A stretch of DNA of 64,000 nucleotides, from the NCBI GenBank assembly GCA_029817715.1, contig JARUPY010000539.1, positions 3,261,501 to 3,325,500 on the forward strand, read 5' to 3'. Source of the DNA: Melastoma dodecandrum (Eukaryota > Streptophyta > Magnoliopsida > Myrtales > Melastomataceae). The notes under the pieces are model-generated. The model was not told the DNA's origin and made no database searches. It worked only from the letters and a program-made list of their open reading frames with translations. Shown here piece after piece: positions 45,786 to 56,848 of the stretch. The position numbers were made by a program, and so were the translations under genes. The stretch's first letter is position 1; the number at the start of each line of letters is the position of its first letter.

Positions 45786-46919
45786 ATCTTTGCTAGTCCC
45801 CGAGCAAAACAAAATAACACATGCCAAGGCGAAGCAAACACAACTCAACGTCACTCCTCAGACCACCTTAATCCTTTGATTGCAAATTGTCCTTAAACAC
45901 CCTCAGATGAGGTCGCACTCTTCATTCAGAGTCAGAGTCTATTCGCCGCTAGCGTGTGCTATTAACAGTTTGCTTTAAAACTCATCCCAGTAGGTTACCC
46001 TTTCACAATGATTACCACACACCCTCGAATCTTTCATAGCCACCGAAGAATTTTCAGGGACTTACCTCTTGCCGCCTCCTTCCACCTACTCAGGAACCTT
46101 CTACTCAATTATTCTTGTTTCATTCATTCGATTGCACGACTCTAAATGCTAATCAATTCCCGCAAACGCCCGTGTAGCGAGTTCTCAGTCAGTGTCCCCC
46201 GGTCCAGTTGGACCAAGGCACTAGGTGATAAAGCACCCCTAGGACGAAAACTCGAGCCGCAAGGAAGACTCACACCACAAGCACATATCCAGGCCATATC
46301 TTTTCATTACTCACTATTCCTTGCTTCTTTTTCAATTTTTTTCACATTTTTTTTTTAACCTGGATAGTGGTGCTCAGAGCCTTGGCAACCGTTTTCTTTC
46401 TTTTTTTTTACTTTTTTCTTCTCTTTTCACAAAGGTCAGAGCTAGCTTCAAGAGTTGGTTTAAGAGCCCCTACTTATCCCAGTGGCTATACTTTCAAGGA
46501 AGGTGTAAAGCTCTCACTGTTAATCATGCTCCCTACTGAGTATTTCTCTTTTTATTTATTCAAATTCCACACGCTAACTTAGAACAACCTCCTTCTCTTC
46601 CTTAGGTGTGCTCTACCTCAAGGCATCATCCTAGAGTCAGACTCTTCACTTTCAAATTCCTAAGGCTACCTGAGGAGGTTCGACGTGAATCTAGGAACTA
46701 TTTTTTTTATTTTTTATTTTTTATTTTTTTTACGTACCTAAAAATGATCGAAAACGAAAACAAACTAAACCAAATTTCTAACAAACATAAAGGAGCCTAA
46801 CACGCACAAGCAGACAAACACCCCACCCCCAAACCTAAACATTGCAACGACCTCGGTGCAAACATAACTCCGTAATAGAAACTCGAAAAGAAAATGCAAA
46901 AGGGAAAGGGTCTCCCTGA
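45786..46919. other. Retrotransposon 3' noncoding region
   Basis: About 1.1 kb between the extra ORF and the polypurine tract, with no ORF of interest. A second copy of the polypurine tract lies at 46824-46837. Confidence 0.7.
46824..46837 (-). other. Second polypurine-tract copy
   Basis: The 14 bp TAGGTTTGGGGGTG (minus strand) are identical to the polypurine tract beside the 3' LTR, and run on into GGGTGTTTG. It lies about 1.05 kb inside the element. Confidence 0.75.
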
Positions 46920-48098
46920 TCAATCGTCTCCGGGCTGCTCATCCTCAGAGATAGGGTCATCCGCTGCGTCTTCCGTAGGAGGGGGATAGTGAAAAACGGG
47001 CTCCTGAAACGAAGAAAAATCCACGCCATGAGAAACACCGAGGTGACGGAGGCAATCCATTTGATACCTCTGGTAGTCCATGGTATGTTGCTGATAAGCT
47101 AACGAACGCGCTTGAAAATCCAGGGAACTCTGCTGGAATGCCAAGGCGCGCTGCTGGAAGTCCATCGTGGATTGCATGAACGTCGTCATTTGAGCCCAAC
47201 GTTCTTCCTCAGAGGGAAAACGCGGTACCGGAGTCGGATCGGGTTGGGATGTTTCCCCTCCAGTAGCAGCATGAACCGGGACTATACCTCCATCGCGTCT
47301 CTCCTTGACCGTGATCTCGTGCTGGATCCTGAGCCATGATGCATTGTTGAGCGATTTTTGAGGTTGGAGCATCCCATCCTTAGGGTCCACCCTGATCCCT
47401 GCCTGTCTACACAACTCAGTGATTATGGTGGGAAACCATAATCCAAGATTAAGTTCACGAAGACAGCGATGAATCATACCATTAATCACTACCCCTACAT
47501 CAATCTGTTTCAACTGCAATATGCAGTATATCAGCGCCGCCCTTTCCTTAGTTAAACGGGAGACGTTGGTTCCTGGGATAAGTCGTGCGGAGACGAAGAG
47601 TTGCCACATCTTCGCCGTCGCATGGAGATCTGAACCCTGGAGTGCAATGGGTTCGTTAGATGTCGACATTATCCACCGTGCTCCTGCCCGGTCCCTAGTT
47701 AATAACTCTAATATTGCTTGGGCATCAAAGGATTCGGCGAGATACGCATTCCAGCCATCAGTCTCATAACGAGGCAAGTTATAAAGTGACGCAATTGCAT
47801 CCGGGCTAAATACCACTTTCTTATTCTTGACTCGAATCGTTTCACCGTTCGAGTCATAGGTATGCGCATTCGCATAGAATTCCCTAACCAAAGGTATACT
47901 AGCCGGAGTCGGTTCCCAGCAAAACTCTACCCATCCTAGCTTATCAATTACGTACTGGAAATTTTCGAGATACCGCTCATTAGCGTTGATCCCTCGCTCC
48001 TCAATGATCGAGCGGGTCATTGCCGCTTCCCTAATCCTATCTTCCTCGGTTTGACCCGAGGATGACCCGACACCGGATTTCTGCCTCTTCGGAGCCAT
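46920..48098 (-). CDS. Retrotransposon extra ORF (putative plant transposon protein domain)
   Basis: 392 aa, intact, downstream of gag-pol in the element's orientation. The central part (LENFQYVIDKLGWVEFCWEP; VREFYANAHTY; VVFSPDAIASLYNLP) resembles the plant transposon-protein domain commonly found in Athila-type elements. The C-terminal third has repeated FQQ/DFQ/YQQ phrases in a likely coiled coil and an acidic tail. It occupies the place where Athila elements carry an env-like ORF, but I see no signal peptide or clear transmembrane helix, so an envelope function is not supported. Its role is unknown. Confidence 0.8.
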   Translation of the reverse strand: MAPKRQKSGVGSSSGQTEEDRIREAAMTRSIIEERGINANERYLENFQYVIDKLGWVEFCWEPTPASIPLVREFYANAHTYDSNGETIRVKNKKVVFSPDAIASLYNLPRYETDGWNAYLAESFDAQAILELLTRDRAGARWIMSTSNEPIALQGSDLHATAKMWQLFVSARLIPGTNVSRLTKERAALIYCILQLKQIDVGVVINGMIHRCLRELNLGLWFPTIITELCRQAGIRVDPKDGMLQPQKSLNNASWLRIQHEITVKERRDGGIVPVHAATGGETSQPDPTPVPRFPSEEERWAQMTTFMQSTMDFQQRALAFQQSSLDFQARSLAYQQHTMDYQRYQMDCLRHLGVSHGVDFSSFQEPVFHYPPPTEDAADDPISEDEQPGDD

Positions 48099-48408
48099 CT
48101 AACCAAATCTCTACCGACGCACGTCCTAATCTAACAGATAAGAGCCCGAATCTCCGGAGAAACGACGGAAAGAGAACGCACCTGAGGTCCGAGCGAGAAG
48201 ATTTGGACAGCGGCGCTTGCTCGAGATGTAGGAGACAATACTTACCCCGGGGAAGGTTGTAGACGACGGGAATCGACGGAATCGTCAAGCACCGGAGGTG
48301 GTGGGGCGTCTGGAGGCGGCTATCTGCAAGGGAAGGAGATAAAAAAAGTGAATTTAGGGTTGGGGGCGGCCGGTCCCCCTTTTATTTTTTTCTGAAAATC
48401 CGAACCGG
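48099..48408. other. Retrotransposon internal spacer
   Basis: Region upstream of the extra ORF (element orientation). It probably holds its leader or splice signals; no conserved coding region seen. Confidence 0.5.
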
Positions 48409-48725
48409 TGCAGCTGCACCGGTCGGGTCGTGCAGCTGCACGACCCTGTCGGATCCTCTGTGCTGAACTTCTGAAGACGTCGTGCAGCTGCACGAGGGGT
48501 CGTTGCAGCTGCAACGACCGGTCTGGCCACCCCCTGAATTGTCTTTTTAAAAGCGTGCAGCTGCACGAGCTTGGAGCTGCAGCTGCACGGGGTCCTCTGT
48601 TGTCGATGCTTGTCCTTCTGGACGAGTCGTGCAGCTGCATGACCTGGATGGTGCAGCTGCACCGACGTGTCAGACGATTTTCCTTTGTCCCCTATGCAGC
48701 TGCACGTAATAATGGTGCAGCTGCA
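48409..48725. repeat. Palindrome-pair array inside the retrotransposon
   Basis: Ten copies of TGCAGCTGCA, starting at 48409, 48431, 48483, 48504, 48556, 48578, 48630, 48652, 48695 and 48716. They make five pairs with 21-22 bp spacing within a pair and 74, 73, 74 and 65 bp between pairs. It lies between gag-pol and the extra ORF. One pair shares its spacer (CGAGCTTGGAG) with the third LTR pair, so the arrays are related by descent. Confidence 0.95.
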
Positions 48726-48932
48726 CCATTATGCCTGACTTCTCCTTTTAGTTGCACCGATCCCGTGAATTTATCGCTCCGTAACTTCTGCTCCCTAAAG
48801 AAAAAATTTAGTCAAAATCAAACTCAAAAACTAAAACAAAACAAATTGAACAAGAAAAGGAAATAAAATTTGACTCGGGTTGCCTCCCGAGCAGCGCTTG
48901 ATTTAACGTCGTCAGCCTGACGCTTTGATCCT

Positions 48933-51900
48933 CTACATGTCTTTCATCATTAGTGTCCCCGGATCCCGGTGGACAACACCTCCAAAGTATGGCTTGACGC
49001 GACTTGCGTTCACCTTGAACCTGTCAGAAGAGTCAGTACCTACTAATTCGATAACACCGAATGGTAGTACCTGAGTAATTTCGAAAGGCCCTGACCAGCG
49101 CGATTTGAGTTTCCCTGGAAACAAACGAAGCCGTGAATTAAATAGAAGTACTAACTGACCAGGGGAGAACTTACGCTCTTTAAGTCGACGATCATGCCAC
49201 GCCTTGGTCTTCTCTTTGTAAATGCGGGCATTCTCGTATGCGTCTCTCCGGAACTCCTCCATTTCATTCAGCTGCATTAATCGCTGCTCCCCTGCTGCGC
49301 TTGGGTCTAGGTTAAGCTTTTGAACCGCCCAATAAGCCTTGTGCTCTAGCTCCACCGGCAGATGACAGGCTTTTCCATATACAAGCTTGTACGGCGATGT
49401 CCCAATCGGGGTCTTGAAGGCTGTCCTGTATGCCCATAGTGCATCATCAAGTTTGGTGGACCAATCTTTTCGATTAGTACTTACTGTTTTCTCCAGGATC
49501 CTCTTGATTTCGCGGTTGGACACTTCTACTTGGCCGCATGTCTGAGGATGGTAGGGCAACGCCACCTTATGCTTAATTCCATATTTCCGCATCAGTGTAG
49601 TGAACTTGTTGTTGCAGAAATGAGCTCCACCATCACTGATGATGGCTCGTGGTGTTCCGAACCGCGTAAAAATCTGTCTAAGAAATTTCAAAACTCCACG
49701 AGCATCGTTAGTGGGTAAGGCAACAGCTTCTACCCATTTGGACACATAATCAACAGCCACTAAAATGTACTTGTTCTTTAAAGAATCAACAAAGGGCCCC
49801 ATGAAATCTATCCCCCACACATCGAACAGTTCGACTTCTAGGATATTATTTAAGGGCATTTCATCACGACGTGAAATATTTCCTACCCTTTGGCAGCGAT
49901 CGCACTGTGATACAAAAGTGTGAGCATCCTTAAATAATGAGGGCCAGTAGAAACCTGATTGTAAGACCTTTATTGCGGTTTTCTGACCACCGAAATGTCC
50001 ACCGTACGGGGCAGCATGGCATTGCTCAAGGATCGGCCTGATTTCTTCCTCCGGAACGCAACGCCGAATGACCTGGTCTGCACATCTCCGAAAAAGCAAA
50101 GGTTCATCCCACATATAGAATTTAACGTCATGGACGAACCTTTTCCGCTGTTGGCTTGTCATGTCCGGAGGAAAAATATTTGCGACTATGTAGTTCACAT
50201 AGTCGGCATACCAAGGCGCGGCTACCTCCACAGCGAACAGTTGCTCATCAGGAAAAGAATCGTTGATCAGAGTTGAAGGTGTGCTCGCCATTCCCTCCTC
50301 CAACCTGGATAGGTGATCGGCCACTTGGTTCTCGGAACCTTTCCTGTCTACGATGGTAAGATCGAACTCTTGCAATAATAAGACCCAACGGATTAGTCGC
50401 GGTTTTGAGTCCGCCTTAGAAATCAAGTAACGTATGGCCGCATGATCAGTATGCACAATCACTGAAGATCCAATCAAATAAGGCCTAAACTTATCGAAAG
50501 CAAACACAATCGCCAACATTTCTTTCTCCGTTGTCGTGTAATTAACCTGGGCGGAGTCAAGTGTTCTACTAGCATAGTAAATAGCATGAAAATGCTTATC
50601 TCTCTTTTGTCCTAACACAGCTCCTACAGCTAAATCACTCGCGTCGCACATTAATTCGAAAGGCAAGTTCCAATCAGGAGCGACAATAATCGGGGATGAT
50701 ACTAACCTCTCTTTTAGTGTAAGGAATGCTTCCATACACTTACCGTCGAAAAGGAATGGTGCATCCTTCTCCAAGAGATTGCATAGCGGCTTGGTGATCT
50801 TCGAGAAATCCTTAATAAATCTCCTGTAGAAGCCAGCGTGTCCCAAGAAGCTTCGGACTCCTTTCACTGATGTTGGAGGGGGTAGCTTCTCGATTGTCTC
50901 CACTTTGGCCTTGTCCACTTCGATACCACTCTCCGAAATCCTATGACCAAGCACGATGCCTTCGCGCACCATGAAATGGCACTTCTCCCAGTTCAGAATC
51001 AGGTTAGTCTGTTCACATCGCGCAAGTACAGCCGCAAGATTATCCAAGCAATTTTTAAATGACACTCCAAAAACTGAGAAATCGTCCATGAATACCTCAA
51101 TGGTCTTCTCAATCATGTCCGAAAAAATTGCTGTCATACATCGCTGAAACGTGGCAGGCGCATTACATAATCCAAACGGCATACGACGGAAAGCGAACGT
51201 ACCGTAGGGGCAAGTGAAGGTAGTCTTTTCCTGATCCTCCGGTGCGATCGCTATCTGATTATAACCTGAATATCCGTCCAGAAAACAATAAAAACTCTTA
51301 CCTGCGAGACGGTCCAACATCTGATCGATGAAGGGTAGCGGGAAATGATCCTTGCACGTGGCTGCGTTGAGTTTCCTGTAGTCCATGCATATTCTCCACC
51401 CCGTGACCATCCTTGTCGGGATGAGCTCATTCTTGCTGTTCTCGACCACCGTTATGCCTCCTTTTTTAGGCACGCACTGGACTGGGCTCACCCACGAGCT
51501 ATCCGAGATCGGATAAATGATACCTGCATCAAGCCATCTAATAACTTCTTTCCTTACCACCTCCTTCATATGCGGGTTCAATCGCCTTTGATGTTCGACT
51601 GATGGCTTCTTGTCACTGTCCAGGACAATCTTGTGCATGCAAATTGCTGGACTAATCCCCGTGATGTCCGCGAGGGTCCATCCAATAGCTGTCTTGTGCT
51701 CCCGAAGCACTCGTATCAGCATCTCTTCCTGTTCGTTAGTTAATGACGATGAAATAATAACCGGAAGAGTATTGTCCTTACCCAGGTAGGAATACCTTAA
51801 GTGGTCAGGCAACGGCTTTAGTTCCAGCTTCGGGGGTTCTTCAATGGACGGCTTAGTGGTCGTCGCAGGTCGGTCGAGAGGTTCCACCCTTTGGAATTGC

Positions 51901-54227
51901 CGCACATAGGCCACCTCTTCCTCAGACTTCTCATCATGTGATGCATCTTCCTTTGGCAATTCTTCTTCCGGCTGTAGCTCAAATGCTTCTAGGAGCGTCT
52001 CGATGGTAACTTCCTCAAGTATGTCCACGTACCTGCATTCATCAATTTCGTTAGGCATCTTCATAGCCTTGTCCATGTTGAACGTCACCTCTTGGTCGTG
52101 GACCCTCATGGTAAGCTCTCCCTTCTGGACATCAATTAGTGTCCTCCCCGTTGCTAAAAACGGTCGTCCTAGGATGATGGGGACCTCTCGATCTTCCTCG
52201 TAATCCAGGATGACGAAGTCCGCGGGGAAGATGAACCTGTCCACTTTCACCAAAACATCTTCCACAATACCCTTAGGGTACGTGTATGATCGGTCAGCTA
52301 ATTGCAAAGTCAGAGACGTTGGTCTTACTTCGCCGATGTTCAATTTCTTGAACACTGAAAATGGCATCAAATTGATGCTTGCCCCTAAATCACATAAAGC
52401 ATGACCAAAAAAATCCGTTCCAATGTGGCACGGGATAGTGAACTTACCCGGATCCTTGAGTTTTGGTGGGAGTCTTCTTTGCACGATCGCACTGCATTCC
52501 TCAGTCAACGAGATCGTTTCGTTACCACCAAGCTTCCGCTTCTTTGACAGGATATCCTTCATGAACTTAACGTAGCTTGGCATTTGCTCGAGCGCCTCCG
52601 CGAAAGGGATGTTTATCTGCAGCTTTTTAAACACTTCAAGAAACTTTTTGAATTGCTGCTCGTCAGTGTGCTTCTTTAAACGCTGCGGAAACGGAACTTG
52701 AGGAATAATAGGAACTACAGGCATAGGATCAGTACGTACCGGTGTTTCAATACTCTGATGCTCAGAGTCCTTTCTAGACTCCGTCTCACGTACCTTGGTC
52801 TGACGTTTCTCCCTAGCTTGCGCTTTTTCGGTCTCTTGCCGCTCAAACTCCTCTTCCAGGTCCTTCCCGTTTCGGAGGGTAATAGCACTGCAGTTTTCCC
52901 GATTCTTGGGGTTGAGCTCTGTGTTGCTCGGAAACGTCCCCTGCGGTCTTATCACCAATGATCCTGCTATCTGCCCCATCTGCATCTCGAGCTGCTTGAT
53001 CGAGGTCGCGTGGTCCTTCAGTATGAGCTCCTGCTGCTTCCTCGTCTCCTCTTGCTGTTTCCGAACCTCCTCATTGCTAGCCAGAACCTGTCTCAACAAA
53101 TCTTCAACACTAGACTTAGGTTCACTTACGGGTTGTCGCATCGGTGGTGCAAATCCCGGTGGCTGATTTGGTCGCGAAGGCCCGACATCCTGATGCTCCT
53201 GATTGCTTCTCCACGAGAAATTGGGGTGGTTGCGCCATCCTGGGTTGTACGTGTTGGAGTACGGGTTATTCCTGTTGTTGCCTCCCACGTAATTCGCCTC
53301 CTCCAACTCCTGCATCTCCATAACCTGCATATTAGAGCGAGGAGCGTTAGATAATTGCGTCGACGTACGCAAAGCAGCCATCTCCTTAGTCAAAGTCTCC
53401 AATTGAGAACTAAGGGCTGTGATAGCATCAATTTGCTGGAGTCCTCCTCTTGCTGGTGCTCTCCTCTGGCCATTAGTAGCCATTGCCTCAAATAGCTCTA
53501 ACGCGTCATCTGGAGTCTTATTCATAATGGTGCCTCCGGCAGCAGAGTCGATTGTGGACTGGAGTTGCTCCGCTAGCCCGTCGTAGAAACTCTGAACCAA
53601 CATCCACTTTGGGATGTCGTGGTGGGGGCATAACCTTTGCAGCTCCTTAAAGCGATCCCATGCTTCGTACATTGATTCACCTGCTAGTTGGCGGAACGAA
53701 GTAATGTCGTTCCTTATCTTCACGGTTCGGCTCGGTGGATAGTACTTGGACAGGAAGTGTTTTCGGAGGTCGTCCCATGAGCTGACTGATTCTCCAGGCA
53801 GCGAATATAGCCACGCTCTGGCCTTGTCTCGAAGCGAGAACGGGAACAGCCTCAATTTGATTGCTTCTGCTGATACGCCATGATACCTGAAGGTGCCACA
53901 CAAATCCTCAAAACGCGTTAGGTGCCAGTGTGCATCTTCATTAATTAAACCTCCGAAATTGGAATTTTCAATCATATGAATAATTGAAGGTTTAATTTCA
54001 AACGTATCCGCCTGAATTTCAGGACGTAGAAAACCAGCATGATTCTGTGGCGTCGGCTGTGCGTAATCCCGCATTGTCCTCGGCGGTTGCTGCGCTGCAA
54101 TGTCGACGATGTTGTCGTTGTTGTTGGCGTTTGCCATGGTGTCCCTTTGACCTCTTCGTAAAATCCGAAAAGTTCGTTCAATTTCAGGGTCAAAGAGTAG
54201 CTCTTTATCACTTTTGCGATGTCGCAT
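48933..54227 (-). CDS. Retrotransposon gag-pol polyprotein (intact)
   Basis: A single 1764-aa ORF without stop codons. In order: gag capsid domain (about 100-250, with [16 protein letters not shown]); aspartic protease (about 600-705, with [11 protein letters not shown] and [10 protein letters not shown]); Ty3-type reverse transcriptase (about 890-1065, catalytic FMDD near 1047); RNase H (about 1185-1300, starting LMCDASD); integrase (about 1400-1640) with an HHCC zinc motif ([15 protein letters not shown]) and catalytic D, D and E in [14 protein letters not shown] and GQVEVSNRE. The protease active site reads DLGA rather than the commoner DSGA/DTGA; this is seen in plant Athila/Tat-type elements. 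No zinc-knuckle CCHC is obvious between gag and protease. No chromodomain seen, which fits a non-chromovirus lineage. Confidence 0.96.
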   Translation of the reverse strand: MRHRKSDKELLFDPEIERTFRILRRGQRDTMANANNNDNIVDIAAQQPPRTMRDYAQPTPQNHAGFLRPEIQADTFEIKPSIIHMIENSNFGGLINEDAHWHLTRFEDLCGTFRYHGVSAEAIKLRLFPFSLRDKARAWLYSLPGESVSSWDDLRKHFLSKYYPPSRTVKIRNDITSFRQLAGESMYEAWDRFKELQRLCPHHDIPKWMLVQSFYDGLAEQLQSTIDSAAGGTIMNKTPDDALELFEAMATNGQRRAPARGGLQQIDAITALSSQLETLTKEMAALRTSTQLSNAPRSNMQVMEMQELEEANYVGGNNRNNPYSNTYNPGWRNHPNFSWRSNQEHQDVGPSRPNQPPGFAPPMRQPVSEPKSSVEDLLRQVLASNEEVRKQQEETRKQQELILKDHATSIKQLEMQMGQIAGSLVIRPQGTFPSNTELNPKNRENCSAITLRNGKDLEEEFERQETEKAQAREKRQTKVRETESRKDSEHQSIETPVRTDPMPVVPIIPQVPFPQRLKKHTDEQQFKKFLEVFKKLQINIPFAEALEQMPSYVKFMKDILSKKRKLGGNETISLTEECSAIVQRRLPPKLKDPGKFTIPCHIGTDFFGHALCDLGASINLMPFSVFKKLNIGEVRPTSLTLQLADRSYTYPKGIVEDVLVKVDRFIFPADFVILDYEEDREVPIILGRPFLATGRTLIDVQKGELTMRVHDQEVTFNMDKAMKMPNEIDECRYVDILEEVTIETLLEAFELQPEEELPKEDASHDEKSEEEVAYVRQFQRVEPLDRPATTTKPSIEEPPKLELKPLPDHLRYSYLGKDNTLPVIISSSLTNEQEEMLIRVLREHKTAIGWTLADITGISPAICMHKIVLDSDKKPSVEHQRRLNPHMKEVVRKEVIRWLDAGIIYPISDSSWVSPVQCVPKKGGITVVENSKNELIPTRMVTGWRICMDYRKLNAATCKDHFPLPFIDQMLDRLAGKSFYCFLDGYSGYNQIAIAPEDQEKTTFTCPYGTFAFRRMPFGLCNAPATFQRCMTAIFSDMIEKTIEVFMDDFSVFGVSFKNCLDNLAAVLARCEQTNLILNWEKCHFMVREGIVLGHRISESGIEVDKAKVETIEKLPPPTSVKGVRSFLGHAGFYRRFIKDFSKITKPLCNLLEKDAPFLFDGKCMEAFLTLKERLVSSPIIVAPDWNLPFELMCDASDLAVGAVLGQKRDKHFHAIYYASRTLDSAQVNYTTTEKEMLAIVFAFDKFRPYLIGSSVIVHTDHAAIRYLISKADSKPRLIRWVLLLQEFDLTIVDRKGSENQVADHLSRLEEGMASTPSTLINDSFPDEQLFAVEVAAPWYADYVNYIVANIFPPDMTSQQRKRFVHDVKFYMWDEPLLFRRCADQVIRRCVPEEEIRPILEQCHAAPYGGHFGGQKTAIKVLQSGFYWPSLFKDAHTFVSQCDRCQRVGNISRRDEMPLNNILEVELFDVWGIDFMGPFVDSLKNKYILVAVDYVSKWVEAVALPTNDARGVLKFLRQIFTRFGTPRAIISDGGAHFCNNKFTTLMRKYGIKHKVALPYHPQTCGQVEVSNREIKRILEKTVSTNRKDWSTKLDDALWAYRTAFKTPIGTSPYKLVYGKACHLPVELEHKAYWAVQKLNLDPSAAGEQRLMQLNEMEEFRRDAYENARIYKEKTKAWHDRRLKERKFSPGQLVLLFNSRLRLFPGKLKSRWSGPFEITQVLPFGVIELVGTDSSDRFKVNASRVKPYFGGVVHRDPGTLMMKDM

Positions 54228-54308
54228 ACACCTGCAAAAGATGAAAAGATAATCAGTGACTAGAATAAAACTTATAACCGAAAACTGACTGAAATAATTC
54301 TATTTCAG

Positions 54309-54326
54309 TCCCCGGCAGCGGCGCCA
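54309..54326 (-). other. Primer-binding site (tRNA-Asp type)
   Basis: On the minus strand TGGCGCCGCTGCCGGGGA begins 6 nt after the 5' LTR. It is complementary to the 3' end of plant tRNA-Asp with about one mismatch (from memory), as in Athila elements. Confidence 0.8.
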
Positions 54327-54332
54327 AAAACT

Positions 54333-55702
54333 TGTTCGAACCAAATCGCACACGCAAGTATACGGGTCGCGCAAGTAATATAATGATGAGAAAAGTATCG
54401 TTCCCACGAGGACTAGATAAACAGAATCTACTGCCAATAGTCAATTATTGAGTTCAAATTCTAGTCAAGAAGGTTGAGTGATGAAAGGTTGGGTGCAAGA
54501 AAGTAAATCGTAATAAAAAAAAAATATAGAAGCAAGGTTGTAAATCGAATAATAAAGGCCTAGGACTCCGAATCCCCTATCGATTCGTAGATTATCACAC
54601 TCTCTCTTCCTCAATTCAATCCGTTTTACCGTTTACTAACCACAATTCCCTAACAATCGCTACACCTCTCTCGAGGCTGTAACTGTGAATTACTAATCAC
54701 CCGTAAACCTATATTTCTATAGCGAATCACGAATAATCAGAATTCCTTGAGATCCAATTGTTCTCTCGGTTACCTACGAGTGTATATCTCTATACTCCTC
54801 TTAGTTAAACCGATCTCTCGGCCTTAACCTAAGTTATGTTTCCCTCTTCTAATCCTAAGTCTCTCTCGAGTTCACTTAAAACTAAGAATTCATACAAACC
54901 GGCGATCAACCCGATAGGTAAGCATTAAACACAGAAGGAACACAAGTAAACGATAAATCTTCTTAAATTGTTTCCGAAAGAGTGGATAACCAACTACACG
55001 AGTCGGTTCATCATCATCCTAGAAAAGATGTTTAGTTCGACATCGAAAACAGAACAAAAAGCAAAGAGAAAAAAGAAATCGTCGAAGTCTCCATCAACGT
55101 CTTCGTCTCCTTGTTCCTAGCCGCCGTCGGGTGCCAAAACCAAAGTCAGGAGGGCAAGATAAGGGGTGCTCCCGAAAACCTAAAATCCAACCTATTTATA
55201 CCTAAAACAAATCTAGAAAAATAAAATCTAATTTTCGGGCAATATTACGTCGTGCAGCTGCAAGAGAATTCGTTGCAGCTGCAACGACCTCTCTGAAGCT
55301 CTCCTCATCTCTGCCCTGTCGCACTCGTGCAGCTGCAAGGGACTGGCGTTGCAGCTGCAACGACCAGTCTGATGTTCTTGCTCAATTCCTCCTCTCGTCG
55401 TGCAGCTGCACGAGCTTGGAGTTGCAGCTGCACGAGCCTCTCTGTCATCCTTCTGCTTCACTTGTGCAGCTGCAAGAAGATTGGTTGCAGCTGCACCGTG
55501 TCCTCCGCCTTCTATTCCTCTTCATCTTTCACCCTTTTGCTTTGTTTTCCGTCATGCCTTCATTTACTTCCTACGATCACAAAGCAAACGTGATGAATGA
55601 CAATTTAAGCTCAATTGGCAAACAATAACAATTGAAATTCTCGAAACTAACTAGAATTAAGCCTAAATGTGATAATATAACTCTATTTTACTAGAGTTAT
55701 CA
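54333..55702 (-). repeat. 5' LTR of the Athila-like element
   Basis: 1370 bp, in the element's orientation the upstream LTR and promoter. Nearly identical to the left LTR; from about 55173 to its end I see no difference. It carries the same four palindrome pairs. Confidence 0.95.
55253..55495. repeat. Palindrome-pair array in the 5' LTR
   Basis: Eight TGCAGCTGCA palindromes with the same spacing as the 3' LTR copy, and identical surrounding sequence. Confidence 0.93.
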
Positions 55703-55707
55703 GACAT
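55703..55707. repeat. Target-site duplication, right copy (GACAT)
   Basis: Perfect match to 44395-44399. Confidence 0.92.
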
Positions 55708-56563
55708 TACCAAACAAACAGAATACAAAAGTAAAAAGGAAGAAGAATCTTCGTGTATCCACCCAAACTCACATTATCTAATATAAATGTCTGCGAGGAT
55801 GATAGAGTTGTGATTCCAAGTCACGATCGATTGATCGGCAAACAAGGAGAGATGTTCAAGATATTCGTCCAAATCTGATAAGTTTAGGAGGACCCAAAAG
55901 AGTTCCCAGAACGAAAACGATAGATTAAAGATTTAAAAACGACACATGATTGATAGATAAAACAAAAGGAACGAGGTGGTCCGATCCTTTCCAATTACGC
56001 CAAAGGAGTTCATGTTTTTGCTAAAGGAAAGGGTGAGAAAACGTCAAAAAAAAAAAAAGAAGGGAAGTTGGCGATTCCATCGTTGAAGGGCCAAAGTCTC
56101 TTCAACTCTATACTTATTTCTAGTCACCCCCGTGCGACAACTCACCGTACGATTATTAGGTGGAAATACAATAAATAATGCACCGCACGACAACCTTAAG
56201 CAAATTATGTTTGTGTAGTAGACACGCACTATAGGTGGGAATAATGACTTCCTTAGATAGCAACCCATACAAATGTCATCCCCTTGCAAATTTTCTTTTT
56301 TAGAAGCACCATCACTTGGCCTTAGTGAAATTGGACGTGCTCAAATCTCCCCCACACCCTGCCTTTTCTAGTTTTGTTTATTGAGGCAGTCGATGCTTTC
56401 CTAATCACTTTGGTTTCGCTTGCATCATCCAATATCCAATCATCATAGGCAAAGGATCTCTTGGATCAAGTACTATTTTGTTTGAGCCTATAAAAACTCG
56501 AGAATAGCTTCAGCGTATGCCGCGTATTGCAAAGGGAGGAGTTTTTAGGGTTTCGGTAATCGT
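55708..56563. other. Intergenic and CLE promoter region
   Basis: No coding region recognised apart from a short unlikely minus-strand ORF (56044-56289). TATAAAA at 56489-56495, about 69 bp before the CLE start, is a likely TATA box. Confidence 0.5.
56489..56495 (+). promoter_or_regulatory. Likely TATA box of the CLE gene
   Basis: TATAAAA within CCTATAAAAACTCG, 69 bp upstream of the start codon; a good distance for a short 5' leader. Confidence 0.55.
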
Positions 56564-56848
56564 ATGGGTTCCTCAAAATCTATGGTGTGGCTGGTCCTCG
56601 TGATGGTTCTGGTGCTAGCTTCAGCGTTTGAGGAAGAAGAATCTCGGAAGATGAGAAGCCAAGGGAAGAGGCTGGATAGCTACGAAGGCTTGAGAAGGTG
56701 GGTGTCGAAGAAATCAGCGAGGGGATCAGGGGGTGCTGGATCCAAGAATGACCGAAACCGTGTCACGACAGAAAGACAGAGCCCCGGAGGTCCTGACCCT
56801 CAGCACCACGCAAATCCGCTGTCACGTGATGCAAAAGGATTAGGTTAA
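56564..56848 (+). CDS. CLE peptide precursor
   Basis: A single-exon 94-aa prepropeptide. Seen: a signal peptide (MVWLVLVMVLVLASA), a basic variable region, and one CLE dodecapeptide near the C terminus: RQSPGGPDPQHH (about residues 70-81), followed by ANPLSRDAKGLG. The R-x-SPGGPDP-x-HH form belongs with the CLE1-7 type rather than the CLV3 (VPSGP) or TDIF (H-x-VPSGPNP) types. After secretion and proline modification such peptides are read by LRR receptor kinases, for example in root, nitrate or nodulation-related signalling; the exact role here is inference. There is a C-terminal extension of 12-13 residues, common but not universal. Confidence 0.9.
   Translation: MGSSKSMVWLVLVMVLVLASAFEEEESRKMRSQGKRLDSYEGLRRWVSKKSARGSGGAGSKNDRNRVTTERQSPGGPDPQHHANPLSRDAKGLG

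Larger units (their letters stand above)
44400..55702 (-). mobile_element. Complete Athila-like Ty3/gypsy LTR retrotransposon
   Basis: About 11.3 kb, inserted in the minus orientation. Both LTRs start TG and end CA, the 5-bp target duplication is perfect, and the primer-binding site, gag-pol, polypurine tract and an extra ORF are all present. By eye the LTRs differ at about 16 substitutions and a 2-base A-run difference over about 1370 bp (roughly 1.2%), so insertion was recent. Lineage is inferred from the tRNA-Asp-type primer site, the RT/integrase sequence and an extra downstream ORF, as in Athila elements. It may still be autonomous. Confidence 0.95.
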
